Part shown: piece after piece, positions 26,621 through 37,740 of the stretch
Layout of the letters: each line of letters begins with the position of its first letter
Numbering within the stretch: the first letter of the stretch is position 1
Origin: Eutreptiella sp. 'Long Island Sound 2002'
Lineage: Eukaryota; Euglenozoa; Euglenophyceae; Eutreptiales; Eutreptiaceae
Direction: 5' to 3'
DNA length: 64,000 bases
NCBI GenBank assembly: GCA_964036045.1
Contig: OZ038387.1
Span: 52,861,265 to 52,925,264, forward strand
Notes under the pieces: generated by a model
Databases searched by the model: none
The model's input: the letters and a program-made list of their open reading frames with translations, nothing else
Told to the model about the DNA's origin: nothing
Program-made: the position numbers and the translations under genes

Positions 26621-26760
26621 GGAACATGTTCCGGTCCTTCCGGAACATGTTCCGGCGCTTCCGGAACATGTGCCGGTGCTTCCGGAACATGTTCCGGTGC
26701 TTCCGGAACAGGTTCCGGTCCTTCCGGAACAGGTTCCGGTGCTTCCGGAACATGTTCCGG
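26540..26760. repeat. 126-bp (6-unit) tandem duplication with AACAGG units
   Basis: CATGTGCCGG followed by two GGAACAGGTTCC units occurs at about 26,541-26,610 and again at about 26,667-26,735, exactly 126 bp on. AACAGG replaces AACATG at the palindrome centre and breaks its symmetry. The variant also occurs singly near 23,595, the likely counterpart in the upstream 3.0-kb repeat copy. So the 6-unit doubling arose after, or only in, the second copy. Confidence 0.9.
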
Positions 26761-27035
26761 TCCTTCCGGAACATGTTCCGGTCCTTCCGGAACATGTTCC
26801 GGCGCTTCCGGAACATGTTCCGGTGCTTCCGGAATACCGGAACATGTTCCGGTCCTTCCGGAACATGTTCCCGTGCTTCCGGAACATGTTCCGGTCCTTC
26901 CGGAACATGTTCCGGTGCTTCCGGAACATGTTCCGGTGCTTGCGGAACATGTTCCGGCGCTTCCGGAACATGTTCCGGTGCTTCCGGAATACCGGAACAT
27001 GTTCCGGTCCTTCCGGAACATGTTCCGGTGCTTCC

Positions 27036-27540
27036 GGAATACCGGAACATGTTCCGGTCCTTCCGGAACATGTTCCGGAAGCGCCGGAACATGTTCCGGA
27101 AGGACCAGAACATGTTCCGGAAGCGCCGGAACATGTTCCGGAAGGACCAGAACATGTTCCGGAAGGACCGGAACATGTTCCGGTGCCTCGGGAACATGTT
27201 CCGGCGATTCCGGAACATGTTCCGGCGCTTCCGGAACATGTTCCGGTGCCTCCGCAAAATGTTCCGGCGCTTCCGGAACATGTTCCGGCGCTTTCGGAAC
27301 ATGTTCCGGTCCTTCCGGAACATGTTGCGGCGCTTCCGGAACATGTTTCGGCGCTTCCGGAACATGTTCCGGCGCTTCCGGAATACCGGAACATGTTCCG
27401 GTCCTTCCGGAACATGTTCCGGTGCTTCCGGAATACCGGAACATGTTCCGGTCCTTCCGGAACATGTTCCGGAAGCGCCGGAACATGTTCCGGAAGGACC
27501 AGAACATGTTCCGGAAGGACCGGAACATGTTCCGGTGCCT
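27036..27540. repeat. Two tracts of reversed-spacer units next to AATACCGG short units
   Basis: Five consecutive spacers at 27,079-27,167 read AAGCG, AAGGA, AAGCG, AAGGA, AAGGA. Three more at 27,473-27,519 read AAGCG, AAGGA, AAGGA. These are the exact reverse complements of CGCTT and TCCTT, so the units here run in the opposite orientation. Both tracts sit about 40 bp after an AATACCGG short unit and are followed by a TGCCT spacer, GGGAACATG and a CGATT spacer, so they are copies of one another. A CCAGAAC point variant marks the AAGGA units. Confidence 0.92.
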
Positions 27541-30500
27541 CGGGAACATGTTCCGGCGATTCCGAAACATGTTCCGGCGCTTCCGGAACATGTTCCGGTG
27601 CCTCCGCAAAATGTTCCGGCGCTTCCGGAACATGTTCCGGCGCTTTCGGAACATGTTCCGGTCCTTCCGGAACATGTTCCGGCGCTTCCGGAACATGTTT
27701 CGGCGCTTCCGGAACATGTTCCGGCGCTTCCGGAACATGTTCCGGTGCTTCCGGAACATGTGCCGGTGCTTCCGGAACATGTTCCGGCGCTTCCCGGTCC
27801 TTCCGGAACATGTTCCGGCGCTTCCGGAACATGTTCCGGCGGTTCCGGAACATGTTCCGGGGCTTCCGGAACATGGTCCGGTCCTTCCGGAACACGTTCC
27901 GGTCCTTCTGGAACATGTTCCGGTCCTTCCGGAACATGTTCCGGCGCTTCCGGAACGTGTTCCGGTGCCTCGGGAACATGTCTCGGCGATTCCGGAACAT
28001 GTTCCGGTCCTTCCGGAACATGTTCCGGTCCTTCCGGAACATGTTCCGGCGCTTCCGGAACATGTTCCGGTGCCTCGGGAACATGTTCCGGCGATTCCGG
28101 AACTTGTTCCGGCGCTTCCGGAACATGTTCCGGTGCCTCCGGAACATGTTCCGGCGATTCCGGAACATGTTCCGGTCCTTCCGGAACATGTTCCGGCGAT
28201 TCCGGAACATGTTCCGGTCCTTCCGGAACATGTTCCGGTCCTTCCGGAACATGTTCCGGCGCTTCCGGACCATGTTCCGGTGCTTCCGGAACATGTTCCG
28301 GTCCTTCCGGAACATGTTCCGGCGCTTCCGGAACATGTTCCGGTCCTTCCGGAACATGTTCCGGCGCTTCCGGAACATGTTCCGGTGCTTCCGGAACATG
28401 TTCCGGTGCTTCCGGAACACCGCAACATGTTCCGGTCCTTCCGGAACATGTTCCGGTGCTTCCGGAACATGTTCCGGTCCTTCCGGAACATGTTCCGGTC
28501 CTTCCGGAACATGTTCCGGTGCTTCCGGAACATGTTCTGGTCCTTCCGGAAAATGTTCCGGCGCTTCCGGAAAATGTTCCGGTGCCTCGGGAACATGTTC
28601 CGGCGATTCCGGAACATGTTCCGGCGCTTCCGGAACATGTTCCGGTGCCTCCGGAACATGTTCCGGTCCTTCCGGAACATGTTCCGGCGGTTCCAGAACA
28701 TGTTCCGGCGCTTTCGGAGCATGTTCCGGTCCTTCCGGAACATGTTGCGGTGCTTGCGGAACATGTTCCGGTGCTTCCGGAACATGTTCCGGTCCTTCCG
28801 GAACATGTTCCGGCGCTTCCGGAACATGTTTCGGCGCCTCCGGAACATTTTCCGGCGCTTCCGGAACATGTTCCGGCGCTTTCGGAACATGTTCTGGTCC
28901 TTCCGGAACATGTTGCGGTGCTTGCGGAACATGTTCCGGTCCTTCCGGAACATGTTCCGGCGCTTCCGGAACATGTTCTGGCGCTTCCGGAACATGTTCC
29001 GGCGCTTCCGGAACATGTTCCGGTGCTTCCGGAACATGTTCCGGTGCTTCCGGAACATGTTCGGGTCCTTCTGGGACATGTTCCGGTGCTTCCGGAACAT
29101 GTTCCGGCGCTTCCGGAACATATTCCGGTCCTTCCGGAACATGTTCCGGTCCTTCCGGACCATGTTCAGGCGCTTCCGGAACATATTGCGCTCCTTCCGG
29201 AACATGTGCCGGCGCTTCCAGAACATGTTCCGGCGCTTCCGGAACATGTTCCGGCGCTTCCCGAACATGTTCCGGTCCTTCCGGAACATGTTCCGGTCCT
29301 TCCGGAACATGTTCCGGCGCTTCCTTCCGGAAAATGTTCCGGCGCTTCCTTCCGGAACATGTTCCGGCGCTTCCGGAACATGTTCCGGCGCTTCCGGAAC
29401 ATGTTCCGGCGCTTCCCGAACATGTTCCGGTCCTTCCGGAACATGTTCCGGTCCTTCCGGAACATCTTCCTTCCGGAAAATGTTCCGGCGCTTCCTTCCG
29501 GAACATGTTCCGGCGCTTCCGGAACATGTTCCGGTGCTTCCGGAACATGTTCCGTTGCTTCCGGAACATGTTCCGATGCTTCCGGAACATGTTCCGGCGC
29601 TTCCCGAACATGTTCCGGTCCTTCCGGAACATGTTCCGGCGCTTCCTTCCGGAAAATGTTCCGGCGCTTCCTTCCGGAACATGTTCCGGCGCTTCCGGAT
29701 AATGTTCCGGCGCTTCCGGAACATGTTCCGGCGCTTCCCGAACATGTTCCGGTCCTTCCGGAACATGTTCCGGTCCTTCCGGAGCATGTTCCGGCGCTTC
29801 CTTCCGGAAAATGTTCCGGCGCTTCCTTCCGGAACATGTTCCGGCGCTTCCGGAACATGTTCCGTTGCTTCCGGAACATGTTCCGATGCTTCCGGAACAT
29901 GTTCCGAAAGCACCGGAACATGTTCCGGCGCTTCCTTCCGGAAAATGTTCCGGCGCTTCCTTCCGGAACATGTTCCGGCGCTTCCGGAACATGTTCCGGT
30001 GCTTCCGGAACATGTTCCGGTCCTTCCGGAACATGTTCCGGCGCTTCCGGAACATGTTCCGGCGCTTCCGGAACATGTTCCGGCGCTTCCGGAACATGTT
30101 CCGGTGCTTCCGGAACATGTTCCGGTCCTTCCGGAACCTGTTCCGGTCCTTCCGGAACATGTTCTGGTCCTTCCGGAACATGTTCCGGCGCTTCCGGAAC
30201 ATGTTCCGGTGCTTCCGGAACACCGGAACATGTTCCGGTCCTTCCGGAACATGTTCCGGTCCTTCCGGAACATGTTCCGGTCCTTCCGGAACATGTTCCG
30301 GTCCTTCCGGAACATGTTCCGGCGCTTCCGGAACATGTTCCGGTGCCTCGGGAACATGTTCCGGCGATTCCGGAACATGTTCCGGCGCTTCCGGAACATG
30401 TTCCGGTGCCTCCGGAACATGTTCCGGTCCTTCCGGAACATGTTCCGGTGCTTCCGCAAAATGTTCCGGCGCTTCCGGAACATGTTCCGGCGCTTTCGGA

Positions 30501-31264
30501 ACATGTTCCGGTCCTTCCGGAACATGTTGCGGTGCTTGCGGAACATGTTCCGGTCCTTCCGGAACATGTTCCGGTCCTTTTGGAACATGTTCCGGCGCTT
30601 TCGGAACATGTTTCGGCGCTTCCGGAACATGTTCCGGCGCTTCCGGAACATGTTCCGGTGCTTCCGGAACATGTTCCGGTCCTTCCGGAACATGTTCCAG
30701 TCCTTCCCGGTCCTTCCGGAATATGTTCCGGCGCTTCCGGAACATGTTCCGGCGGTTCCGGAACATGCTCCGGTGCTTCCGGAACATGTTCCGGCGCTTC
30801 CGGAACATGTTCCGGTCCTTCCGGAACATGTTCCGGCGCTTCCGGAACATGTTCCGGTGCCTCGGGAACATGTTCCGGCACTTCCGGAACATGTTCCTGC
30901 GCTTCTGGAACATGTTCCGGTCCTTCCGGAACATGTTCCGGCGCTTCCGGAACATGTTCCGGTCCTTCCGGAACATGTTCCGGTGCTTCCGGAACATGTT
31001 CCGGTCCTTCCGGAACATGTTCCAGTCCTTCCCGGTCCTTCCGGAACATGTTCCGGCGCTTCCGGAACATGTTCCGGCGGTTCCGGAACATGCTCCGGTG
31101 CTTCCGGAACATGTTCCGGCGCTTCCGGAACATGTTCCGGTCCTTCCGGAACATGTTCCGGCGCTTCCGGAACATGTTCCGGTGCCTCGGGAACATGTTC
31201 CGGCGATTCCGGAACATGTTCCGGCGCTTCCGGAACATGTTCCGGTGCTTCCGGAACATGTTCC

Positions 31265-32580
31265 GGCACTTCCGGAACATGTTCCGGCGCTTCCGGAACA
31301 TGTTCCGGTCCTTCCGGAACATGTTCCGGCGCTTCCGGAACATGTTCCGGTCCTTCCGGAACATGTTCCGGTGCTTCCGGAATATGTTCCGGTCCTTCCG
31401 GAACATGTTCCGGCGCTTCCGGAACATGTTCCGGTCCTTCCGGAACATGTTCCGGTCCTTCCGGAACATGTTCCGGTGCTTCCGCAACATGTTCTGGCGC
31501 TTCCGGAACATGTTCCGGCGCTTTCGGAACATATTCCGGTCCTTCCGGAACATGTTGCGGTGCTTGCGGAACATGTTCCGGTGCTTCCGGAACATTTTCC
31601 GGTGCTTCCGGAACATGTTCCGGCGCTTCCGGAACATGTTCCGGTGCCTCGGGAACATGTTCCGGCGATTCCGGAACATGTTCCGGCGCTTCCGGAACAT
31701 GTTCCGGTGCTTCCGGAACATGTTCCGGCACTTCCGGAACATGTTCCGGCGCTTCCGGAACATGTTCCGGTCCTTCCGGAACATGTTCCGGCGCTTCCGG
31801 AACATGTTCCGGTGCCTCGGGAACATGTTCCGGCGATTCCGGAACATGTTCCGGCGCTTCCGGAACATGTTCCGGTGCTTCCGGAACATGTTCCGGCACT
31901 TCCGGAACATGTTCCGGCGCTTCCGGAACATGTTCCGGTCCTTCCGGAACATGTTCCGGCGCTTCCGGAACATGTTCCGGTCCTTCCGGAACATGTTCCG
32001 GTCCTTCCGGAACATGTCCCGGTGCTTCCGGAACATGTTCTGGTCCTTCCGGAACATGTACCGGCGCTTCCGGAACATGTTCCGGTGCCTCGGGAACATG
32101 TTCCGGCGATTCCGGAACATGTTCCGACGCTTCCGCCACATGTTCCGGTGCCTCCGGAACATGTTCCGGTCCTTCCGGAACATGTTCCGGTGCTTCCGCA
32201 ACATGTTCCGGCGCTTCCGGAACATGTTCCGGCGCTTTCGGAACATGTTCCGGTCCTTCCGGAACATGTTGCGGTGCTTGCGGAACATGTTCCGGTGCTT
32301 CCGGAACATTTTCCGGTCCTTCCGGAACATGTTCCGGCGCTTCCGGAACATGTTCCGGTGCCTCGGGAACATGTTCCGGCGATTCCGGAACATGTTCCGG
32401 CGCTTCCGGAACATGTTCCGGTGCTTCCGGAACATGTTCCGGCACTTCCGGAACATGTTCCGGCGCTTCCGGAACATGTTCCGGTCCTTCCGGAACATGT
32501 TCCGGCGCTTCCGGAACATGTTCCGGTCCTTCCGGAACATGTTCCGGTCCTTCCGGAACATGTCCCGGTGCTTCCGGAAC
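31265..32580. repeat. Tandem higher-order repeats of 168-714 bp with CACTT spacer
   Basis: The rare CACTT spacer (CCGGCACTTCCGG) occurs near 30,877, 31,265, 31,727, 31,895 and 32,441. The last four are separated by 462, 168 and 546 bp, that is 22, 8 and 26 units. CATGTCCCGGTGC at 32,016 recurs at 32,562 (546 bp). The GGGAACATG-CGATT pair precedes each CACTT unit except at about 30,877, where CACTT itself occupies the CGATT place. TTGCGGTGCTTGCGG follows at about 31,556 and 32,270 (714 bp, 34 units). The spacing is in whole units throughout. Confidence 0.9.
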
Positions 32581-32799
32581 ATGTTCTGGTCCTTCCGGAA
32601 CATGTTCCGGCGCTTCCGGAACATGTTCCGGTACCTCGGGAACATGTTCCGGCGATTCCGGAACATGTTCCGGTGCCTCCGGAACATGTTCCGGTCCTTC
32701 CGGAACATGTTCCGGTGCTTCCGCAACATGTTCCGGCGCTTCCGGAACATGTTCCGGCGCTTCCGGAACATGTTCCGGTCCTTCCGGAACATGTTCCGG

Positions 32800-32846
32800 A
32801 AGCGCCGGAACATGTTCCGGAAGCACCGGAACATGTTCCGGAAGGA
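32800..32846. repeat. Three reversed-spacer units
   Basis: Consecutive spacers AAGCG (32,800), AAGCA (32,821) and AAGGA (32,842) are the reverse complements of all three common forward spacers in one run. Forward units flank the tract on both sides with no other sequence at the junctions. A single reversed spacer (AAGCG followed by TCAG) lies nearby at 33,114. Confidence 0.92.
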
Positions 32847-34125
32847 CCGGAACATGTTCCGGCGCTTCCGGAACATGTTCCGGCGCTTCCAGAACATGTT
32901 CCGGTCCTTCCGGAACATGTTCCGGTGCTTCCGGAACATGTTCTGGCGCTTTCGGAACATGTTCCGGCGCTTCCGGAACATGTTCGGTCCCTCCGGAACA
33001 TGTTCCGGTGCTTCCAGAACATGTTCCGGTCCTTCCGGAACATGTTCCGGTCCTTTCGGACCATGTTCTGGTGCTTCCGGAACATGTTCCGGTGCTTTCG
33101 GAACATGTTCCGGAAGCGTCAGAACATGTTCCGGCGCTTCCGGAACATGTTCCGGCGCTTCCGGAACATGTTCCGGTGCTTCCGGAACATGTTCCGGCGC
33201 TTCCGGAACATGTTCCGGTCCTTCCGGAACATGTTCCGGCGCTTCCGGAACATGTTTCGGCGCTTCCGGAACATGTTCCGGCGCTTCCGGAACATGTTCC
33301 AGCGCTTCCGGAACATGTTCCGGCGCTTCCGGAATATGTTCCGGTGCTTCCGGAACATGTTCTGGCGCTTCCGGAACATGTTCCGGTCCTTCCGGAACAT
33401 GTTCCGGTGATTCCGGAACACCGGAACATGTTCCGGTCCTTCCGGAACATATTCCGGTGCTTCCGGAACATGTTCCGGTGCTTCCGGAACATGTTCTGGT
33501 CCTTCCGGAACATGTTCCGGCGCTTCCGGAACATGTTCCGGTGCCTCCGGAACATGTCCGGTCCTTCCGGAACATGTTCCAGTGCTTCCGGAACATGTTC
33601 CGGCGCTTCCGGAACATGTTCCGGCGCTTTCGGAAGATGTTCCGGTCCTTCCGGAACATGTTGCGGTGCTTGCGGAACATGTTCCGGTCCTTCCCGAACA
33701 TGTTCGGGCCCTTCCGGAACATGTTCCGGTGCTTCCGGAACATGTTCCGGTGCTTCCGGAACATGTTCCGGTCCTTCCGGAACATGTTCCGACGCTTCCG
33801 GACGATGTTCCGGTGCTTCCGGAAGATGTTCCGGTGCTTCCGGAAGATGTTCCGGTCCTTCCGGAACATGTTCCGGTGCTTCCGGAACATGTTCCGGTGC
33901 TTCCGGAACATGTTCCGGTGCTACCGGAACATGTTCCGGTGCTTTCGGAACATGTTCCGGAAGCATCGGAACATGTTCCGGTGATTCCAGAACATGTTCC
34001 GGCGCTTCCGGAACATGTTCCGGCGCTTCCGGAACATGTTCGGGCGCTTCCGGAACATGTTCCGGCGCTTCAGAAACATGTTCCGGTGCTTCCGGAACAT
34101 GTTCCGGTGCGTCCGGAACATCCGC

Positions 34126-34340
34126 AAGCACTGCAACATGTTCCGGAAGCACCGGAACATGTTCCGGAAGCGCCGGAACATGTTCCGGAAGCACCGGAAC
34201 ATGTTCCGCAAGCACCGCAACATGTTCCGGAAGCACCGGAACATGTTCCGGAATCGCCGGAACATGTTCCGGAAGCACCGGAACATGTTCCAGAAGCACC
34301 GGAACATGTTCCGGAAGGACCGGAACATGTTCCGGAAGCA
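34126..34340. repeat. Longest reversed-spacer tract (11 units)
   Basis: Eleven successive spacers read in reverse: AAGCA, AAGCA, AAGCG, AAGCA, AAGCA, AAGCA, AATCG, AAGCA, AAGCA, AAGGA, AAGCA. The left junction is irregular: CCGGAACATCCGCAAGCAC lacks the right half of a palindrome, so this edge is a breakpoint. The right junction is a clean palindrome followed by a forward TGCTT spacer. The GCAAGCAC units near 34,126 and 34,210 match GTGCTTGC units found in forward orientation elsewhere (for example 18,155), which supports inversion of existing units. Confidence 0.93.
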
Positions 34341-34826
34341 TCGGAACATGTTCCGGTGCTTCCGGAACATGTTCCGGCGCTTCCGGAACATGTTCCGGTC
34401 CTTCCGGAACATGTTCCGGTGCTTCCGGAACATGTTGCGGTGCTTGCGGAACATGTTCCGGTGCTTCCGGAACATGTTCCGGCGCTTCCGGAACATGTTC
34501 CGGTGCTTCCGGAACATGTTCCGGCGCTTCCGGAACATGTTCCGGTCCTTCCTGAACATGTTCCGGCGCTTCCGGAACATGTTCCGGTGCTTCCTGAACA
34601 TGTTCCGGCGCTTCCGGAACATGTTCCGGTCCTTCCGGAACATGTTCCGGTCCTTCCGGAACATGTTCCGGCGCTTCCTTCCGGAAAATGTTCCGGCGCT
34701 TCCTTCCGGAACATGTTCCGGTGCTTCCGGAACATGTTCCGGTGCTTCCGGAACATGTTCCGGTCCTTCCGGAACATGTTCCGGCGCTTCCGGAACATGT
34801 TCCGGCGCTTCAGGAACATGTTCCGG

Positions 34827-36207
34827 AAGCACCGGAACATGTTCCGAAAGCACCGGAACATGTTCCTGAAGCGCCGGAACATGTTCCGGAAGCGCCGGAA
34901 CATGTTCCGGTGCCTCCGGAACATGTTCCGGTATTTCCGGAACATGTTCCGGTGCTTCCGCAACATGTTCCGGCGCTTCCGGAACATGTTCCGGCGCTTT
35001 CGGAAGATGTTCCGGTCCTTCCGGAACATGTTCCGGTGCCTCCGGAACATGTTCCGGTGCCTCCGGAACATGTTCCGGCGCCCCCGGAACATGATCCGGT
35101 GCTTCCGGAACATGTTCCGGCGCTTCCGGAACATGTTCCGGCGCTTCCGGAACATGTTCCGGTCCTTCCGGAACATGTTCCGGTGCTTCCGGATGATGTT
35201 CGGGTCCTTCCGGAACATGTTCGGGCGCTTCAGGAACATGTTCCGGTGCTTCCGGAACATGTTCCGGTGCTTCCAGAACATGTTCTGCAAGCACTGCAAC
35301 ATGTTCCGGAAGCACCGGAACATGTTCCGGAAGGACCGGAACATGTTCCGGTGCTTTCGGAACATGTTCCGGCGCTTCAGGAACATGTTCCGGAAGCACC
35401 AGAACATGTTCCGGAAGCGCCGGAACATGTTCCTGAAGCGCCGGAACATGTTCCGGAAGCGCCGGAACATGTTCCGGTGCCTCCGGAACATGTTCCGGTA
35501 TTTCCGGAACATGTTCCGGTGCTTCCGCAACATGTTCCGGCGCTTCCGGAACATGTTCCGGCGCTTTCGGAAGATGTTCCGGTCCTTCCGGAACATGTTC
35601 CGGTGCCTCCGGAACATGTTCCGGTGCTTCCGGAACATGTTCCGGCGCCCCCGGAACATGATCCGGTGCTTCCGGAACATGTTCCGGCGCTTCCGGAACA
35701 TGTTCCGGCGCTTCCGGAACATGTTCCGGTCCTTCCGGAACATGTTCCGGTGCTTCCGGATGATGTTCGGGTCCTTCCGGAACATGTTCGGGCGCTTCAG
35801 GAACATGTTCCGGTGCTTCCGGAACATGTTCCGGTGCTTCCAGAACATGTTCCGCAAGCACTGCAACATGTTCCGGAAGCACCGGAACATGTTCCGGAAG
35901 GACCGGAACATGTTCCGGTGCTTTCGGAACATGTTCCGGAAGCATCGGAACATGTTCCGGTGCTTCCAGAACATGTTCCGGCGCTTCCGGAACATGTTCC
36001 GGCGCTTCCGGAACATGTTTCGGTCCTTCCGGAACATGTTCCGGTGCTTCCGGAACATGTTGCGGTGCTTGCGGAACATGTTCCGGAAGCACCGGAATAT
36101 GTTCCGGAAGCACCGGAACATGTTCCTGAAGCGCCGGAACATGTTCCGGAAGCGCCGGAACAGCACCGGAACATGTTCCTGAAGCGCCGGAACATGTTCC
36201 GGAAGCG
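34827..36207. repeat. Series of reversed-spacer tracts inside a 567-bp repeat
   Basis: Reversed spacers occur at 34,827-34,894 (4), 35,289-35,335 (3), 35,394-35,461 (4), 35,856-35,902 (3), 35,940 (1) and 36,087-36,207 (at least 6). The 34,827 and 35,394 tracts are 567 bp apart, as are those at 35,289 and 35,856, so both were carried by one higher-order repeat. TTCCTGAAGCG marks several of them. Near 36,160 a truncated unit (GGAACAGCACCGG) interrupts the tract. Each tract keeps the 21-bp period. Confidence 0.92.
34863..35770. repeat. 567-bp (27-unit) higher-order repeat, second locus
   Basis: TTCCTGAAGCG at 34,863 recurs at 35,430, the run of five C in CGCCCCCGG at 35,081 recurs at 35,648, and GGATGATG at 35,191 recurs at 35,758. 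Each offset is 567 bp, exactly 27 units. The copies are almost identical; one noticed difference is a TGCCT versus TGCTT spacer. A third, shortened copy of the GGATGATG part lies at 36,847. The repeat has the same length as, but no shared markers with, the 567-bp repeat at 4.4-6.1 kb. Confidence 0.92.
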
Positions 36208-36379
36208 CCGGAACATGTTCTGGTGCCTCCGGAACATGTTCCGGTCCTTCCGGAACATGTTGCGGTGCTTGCGGAACATGTTCCGGTCCTTCCGGAACAT
36301 GTTCCGGCGCTTCCGGAACATGTTCCGGCGCTTCCGGAACATGTTCCGGTCCTTCCGGAACATGTTGCGGTGCTTGCGG

Positions 36380-37740
36380 AACATGTTGCGGTGCTTGCGG
36401 AACATGTTGCCGTGCTTGCGGAACATGTTCCGGCGCTTCCGGAACATGTTCCGGTCCTTCCAGAACATGCTCCGGTCCTTCCGGAACATGTTGCGGCGCT
36501 TCCGGAACATGTTCCGGTGCTTCCGGAACATGTTCGGGTCCTTCCGGAACATGTTCCGGCGCTTCCGGAACATATTCCGGTGCTTCCGGAACATGTTCCG
36601 GCGCTTCTGGAACATGTCCCGGTCCTTCCGGAACATGTTCCGGTGCTTCCGGAACACCGGAACATGTTCCGGTCCTTCCGGAACATGTTCCGCCGATTCC
36701 GGAACATGTTCCGGCGCTTCCGGAACATGTTCCGGGCCTCCGGAACATGTTCCGGTCCTTCCGGAACATGTTCCGGTCCTTCCGGAACATGTTCCGGCGC
36801 TTCCGGAACATGTTCCGGTCCTTCCGGAACATGTTCCGGTGCTTCCGGATGATGTTCGGGTCCTTCCGGAACATGTTCGGGCGCTTCAGGAACATGTTCC
36901 GGTGCTTCCGGAACATGTTCCGGTGCTTCCAGAACATGTTCCGCAAGCACTGCAACATGTTCCGGCAGCACCGGAACATGTTCCGGAAGGACCGGAACAT
37001 GTTCCGGTGCTTTCGGAACATGTTCCGGAAGCATCGGAACATGTTCCGGTGCTTCCAGAACATGTTCACGCGCTTCCGGAACATGTTCCGGCGCTTCCGG
37101 AACATGTTTCGGTCCTTCCGGAACATGTTCCGGTGCTTCCGGAACATGTTGCGGTGCTTGCGGAACATGTTCCGGAAGTGCCGGAACATGTTCTGGTGCC
37201 TCCGGAACATGTTCCGGTCCTTCCGGAACATGTTGCGGTGCTTGCGGAACATGTTCCGGCGCTTCCGGAACATGTTCCGGCGCTTTGGGAACATGTTCCG
37301 GTCCTTCCGGAACATGTTGCGGTGCTTGCGGAACATGTTCCGGCGCTTCCGGAACATGTTCCGGCCCTTTCGGAACATGTTCCGGTCCTTCCGGAACATG
37401 TTGCGGTGCTTGCGGAACATGTTGCGGTGCTTGCGGAACATGTTGCGGTGCTTGCGGAACATGTTCCGGCGCTTCCGGAACATGTTCCGGTCCTTCCAGA
37501 ACATGCTCCGGTCCTTCCGGAACATGTTCCGGCGCTTCCGGAACATGTTCCGGTGCTTCCGGAACATGTTCGGGTCCTTCTGGAACATGTTCCGGCGCTT
37601 CCGGAACATATTCCGGTGCTTCCGGAACATGTTCCGGCGCTTCTGGAACATGTCCCGGTCCTTCCGGAACATGTTCCGGTGCTTCCGGAACACCTGAACA
37701 TGTTCCGGTCCTTCCGGAACATGTTCCGCCGATTCCGGAA
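36380..37740. repeat. ~1.04-kb duplication with reversed units and TTGCGG runs
   Basis: CCAGAACATGCTCC at 36,465 recurs at 37,502 and CCGCCGATTCC at 36,690 recurs at 37,726. The offset is about 1,037 bp. Each copy carries three consecutive TTGC[C/G]G-TGCTTGCGG units (about 36,365-36,420 and 37,400-37,460) and a short unit (36,653; 37,689). Reversed spacers at 36,945-36,991, 37,029 and 37,176 lie between the copies. Confidence 0.85.

Larger units (their letters stand above)
23750..28720. repeat. ~0.9-kb segment copied 4.15 kb downstream
   Basis: The block at about 23.75-24.7 kb recurs at about 27.9-28.7 kb. ATGTCTCGG at 23,831 recurs at 27,982 and CGGACCATG at 24,117 recurs at 28,268, both 4,151 bp. 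The pair of GGAAAATG units at about 24,420 recurs at 28,550 (4,130 bp, one unit less). The CGATT-spacer series is in the same order in both. The short unit at about 24,286 is AACACCGGAAC; its downstream counterpart at about 28,416 reads AACACCGCAAC. Confidence 0.88.
16313..33420. repeat. Array zone III: TTCCTTCC, TTGCGG and CGATT subfamilies
   Basis: This is the longest zone. It is recognised by triplets of 25-bp units with doubled TTCC, by the unit pair CCTCGGGAACATG then CGATT spacer, by GCGCTTTTGGAACATG (about 18,117, 18,734, 19,225, 19,863, 21,475, 22,650, 25,638), and by TTGCGGTGCTTGCGG. Short units alternate between AACACCGG and the variant AATACCGG; the latter occurs only between about 22,500 and 27,435. 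There is no non-satellite sequence in these 17 kb. Boundaries are approximate, since TTCCTTCC and TTGCGG units also occur up to 38.4 kb. Confidence 0.75.

Noticed and set aside
34100-36210. A large inversion of the array
   Set aside because: Reversed tracts are short (1-11 units), interleaved with forward units and differ in spacer order, so they are many small switches and copies, not one large inversion.
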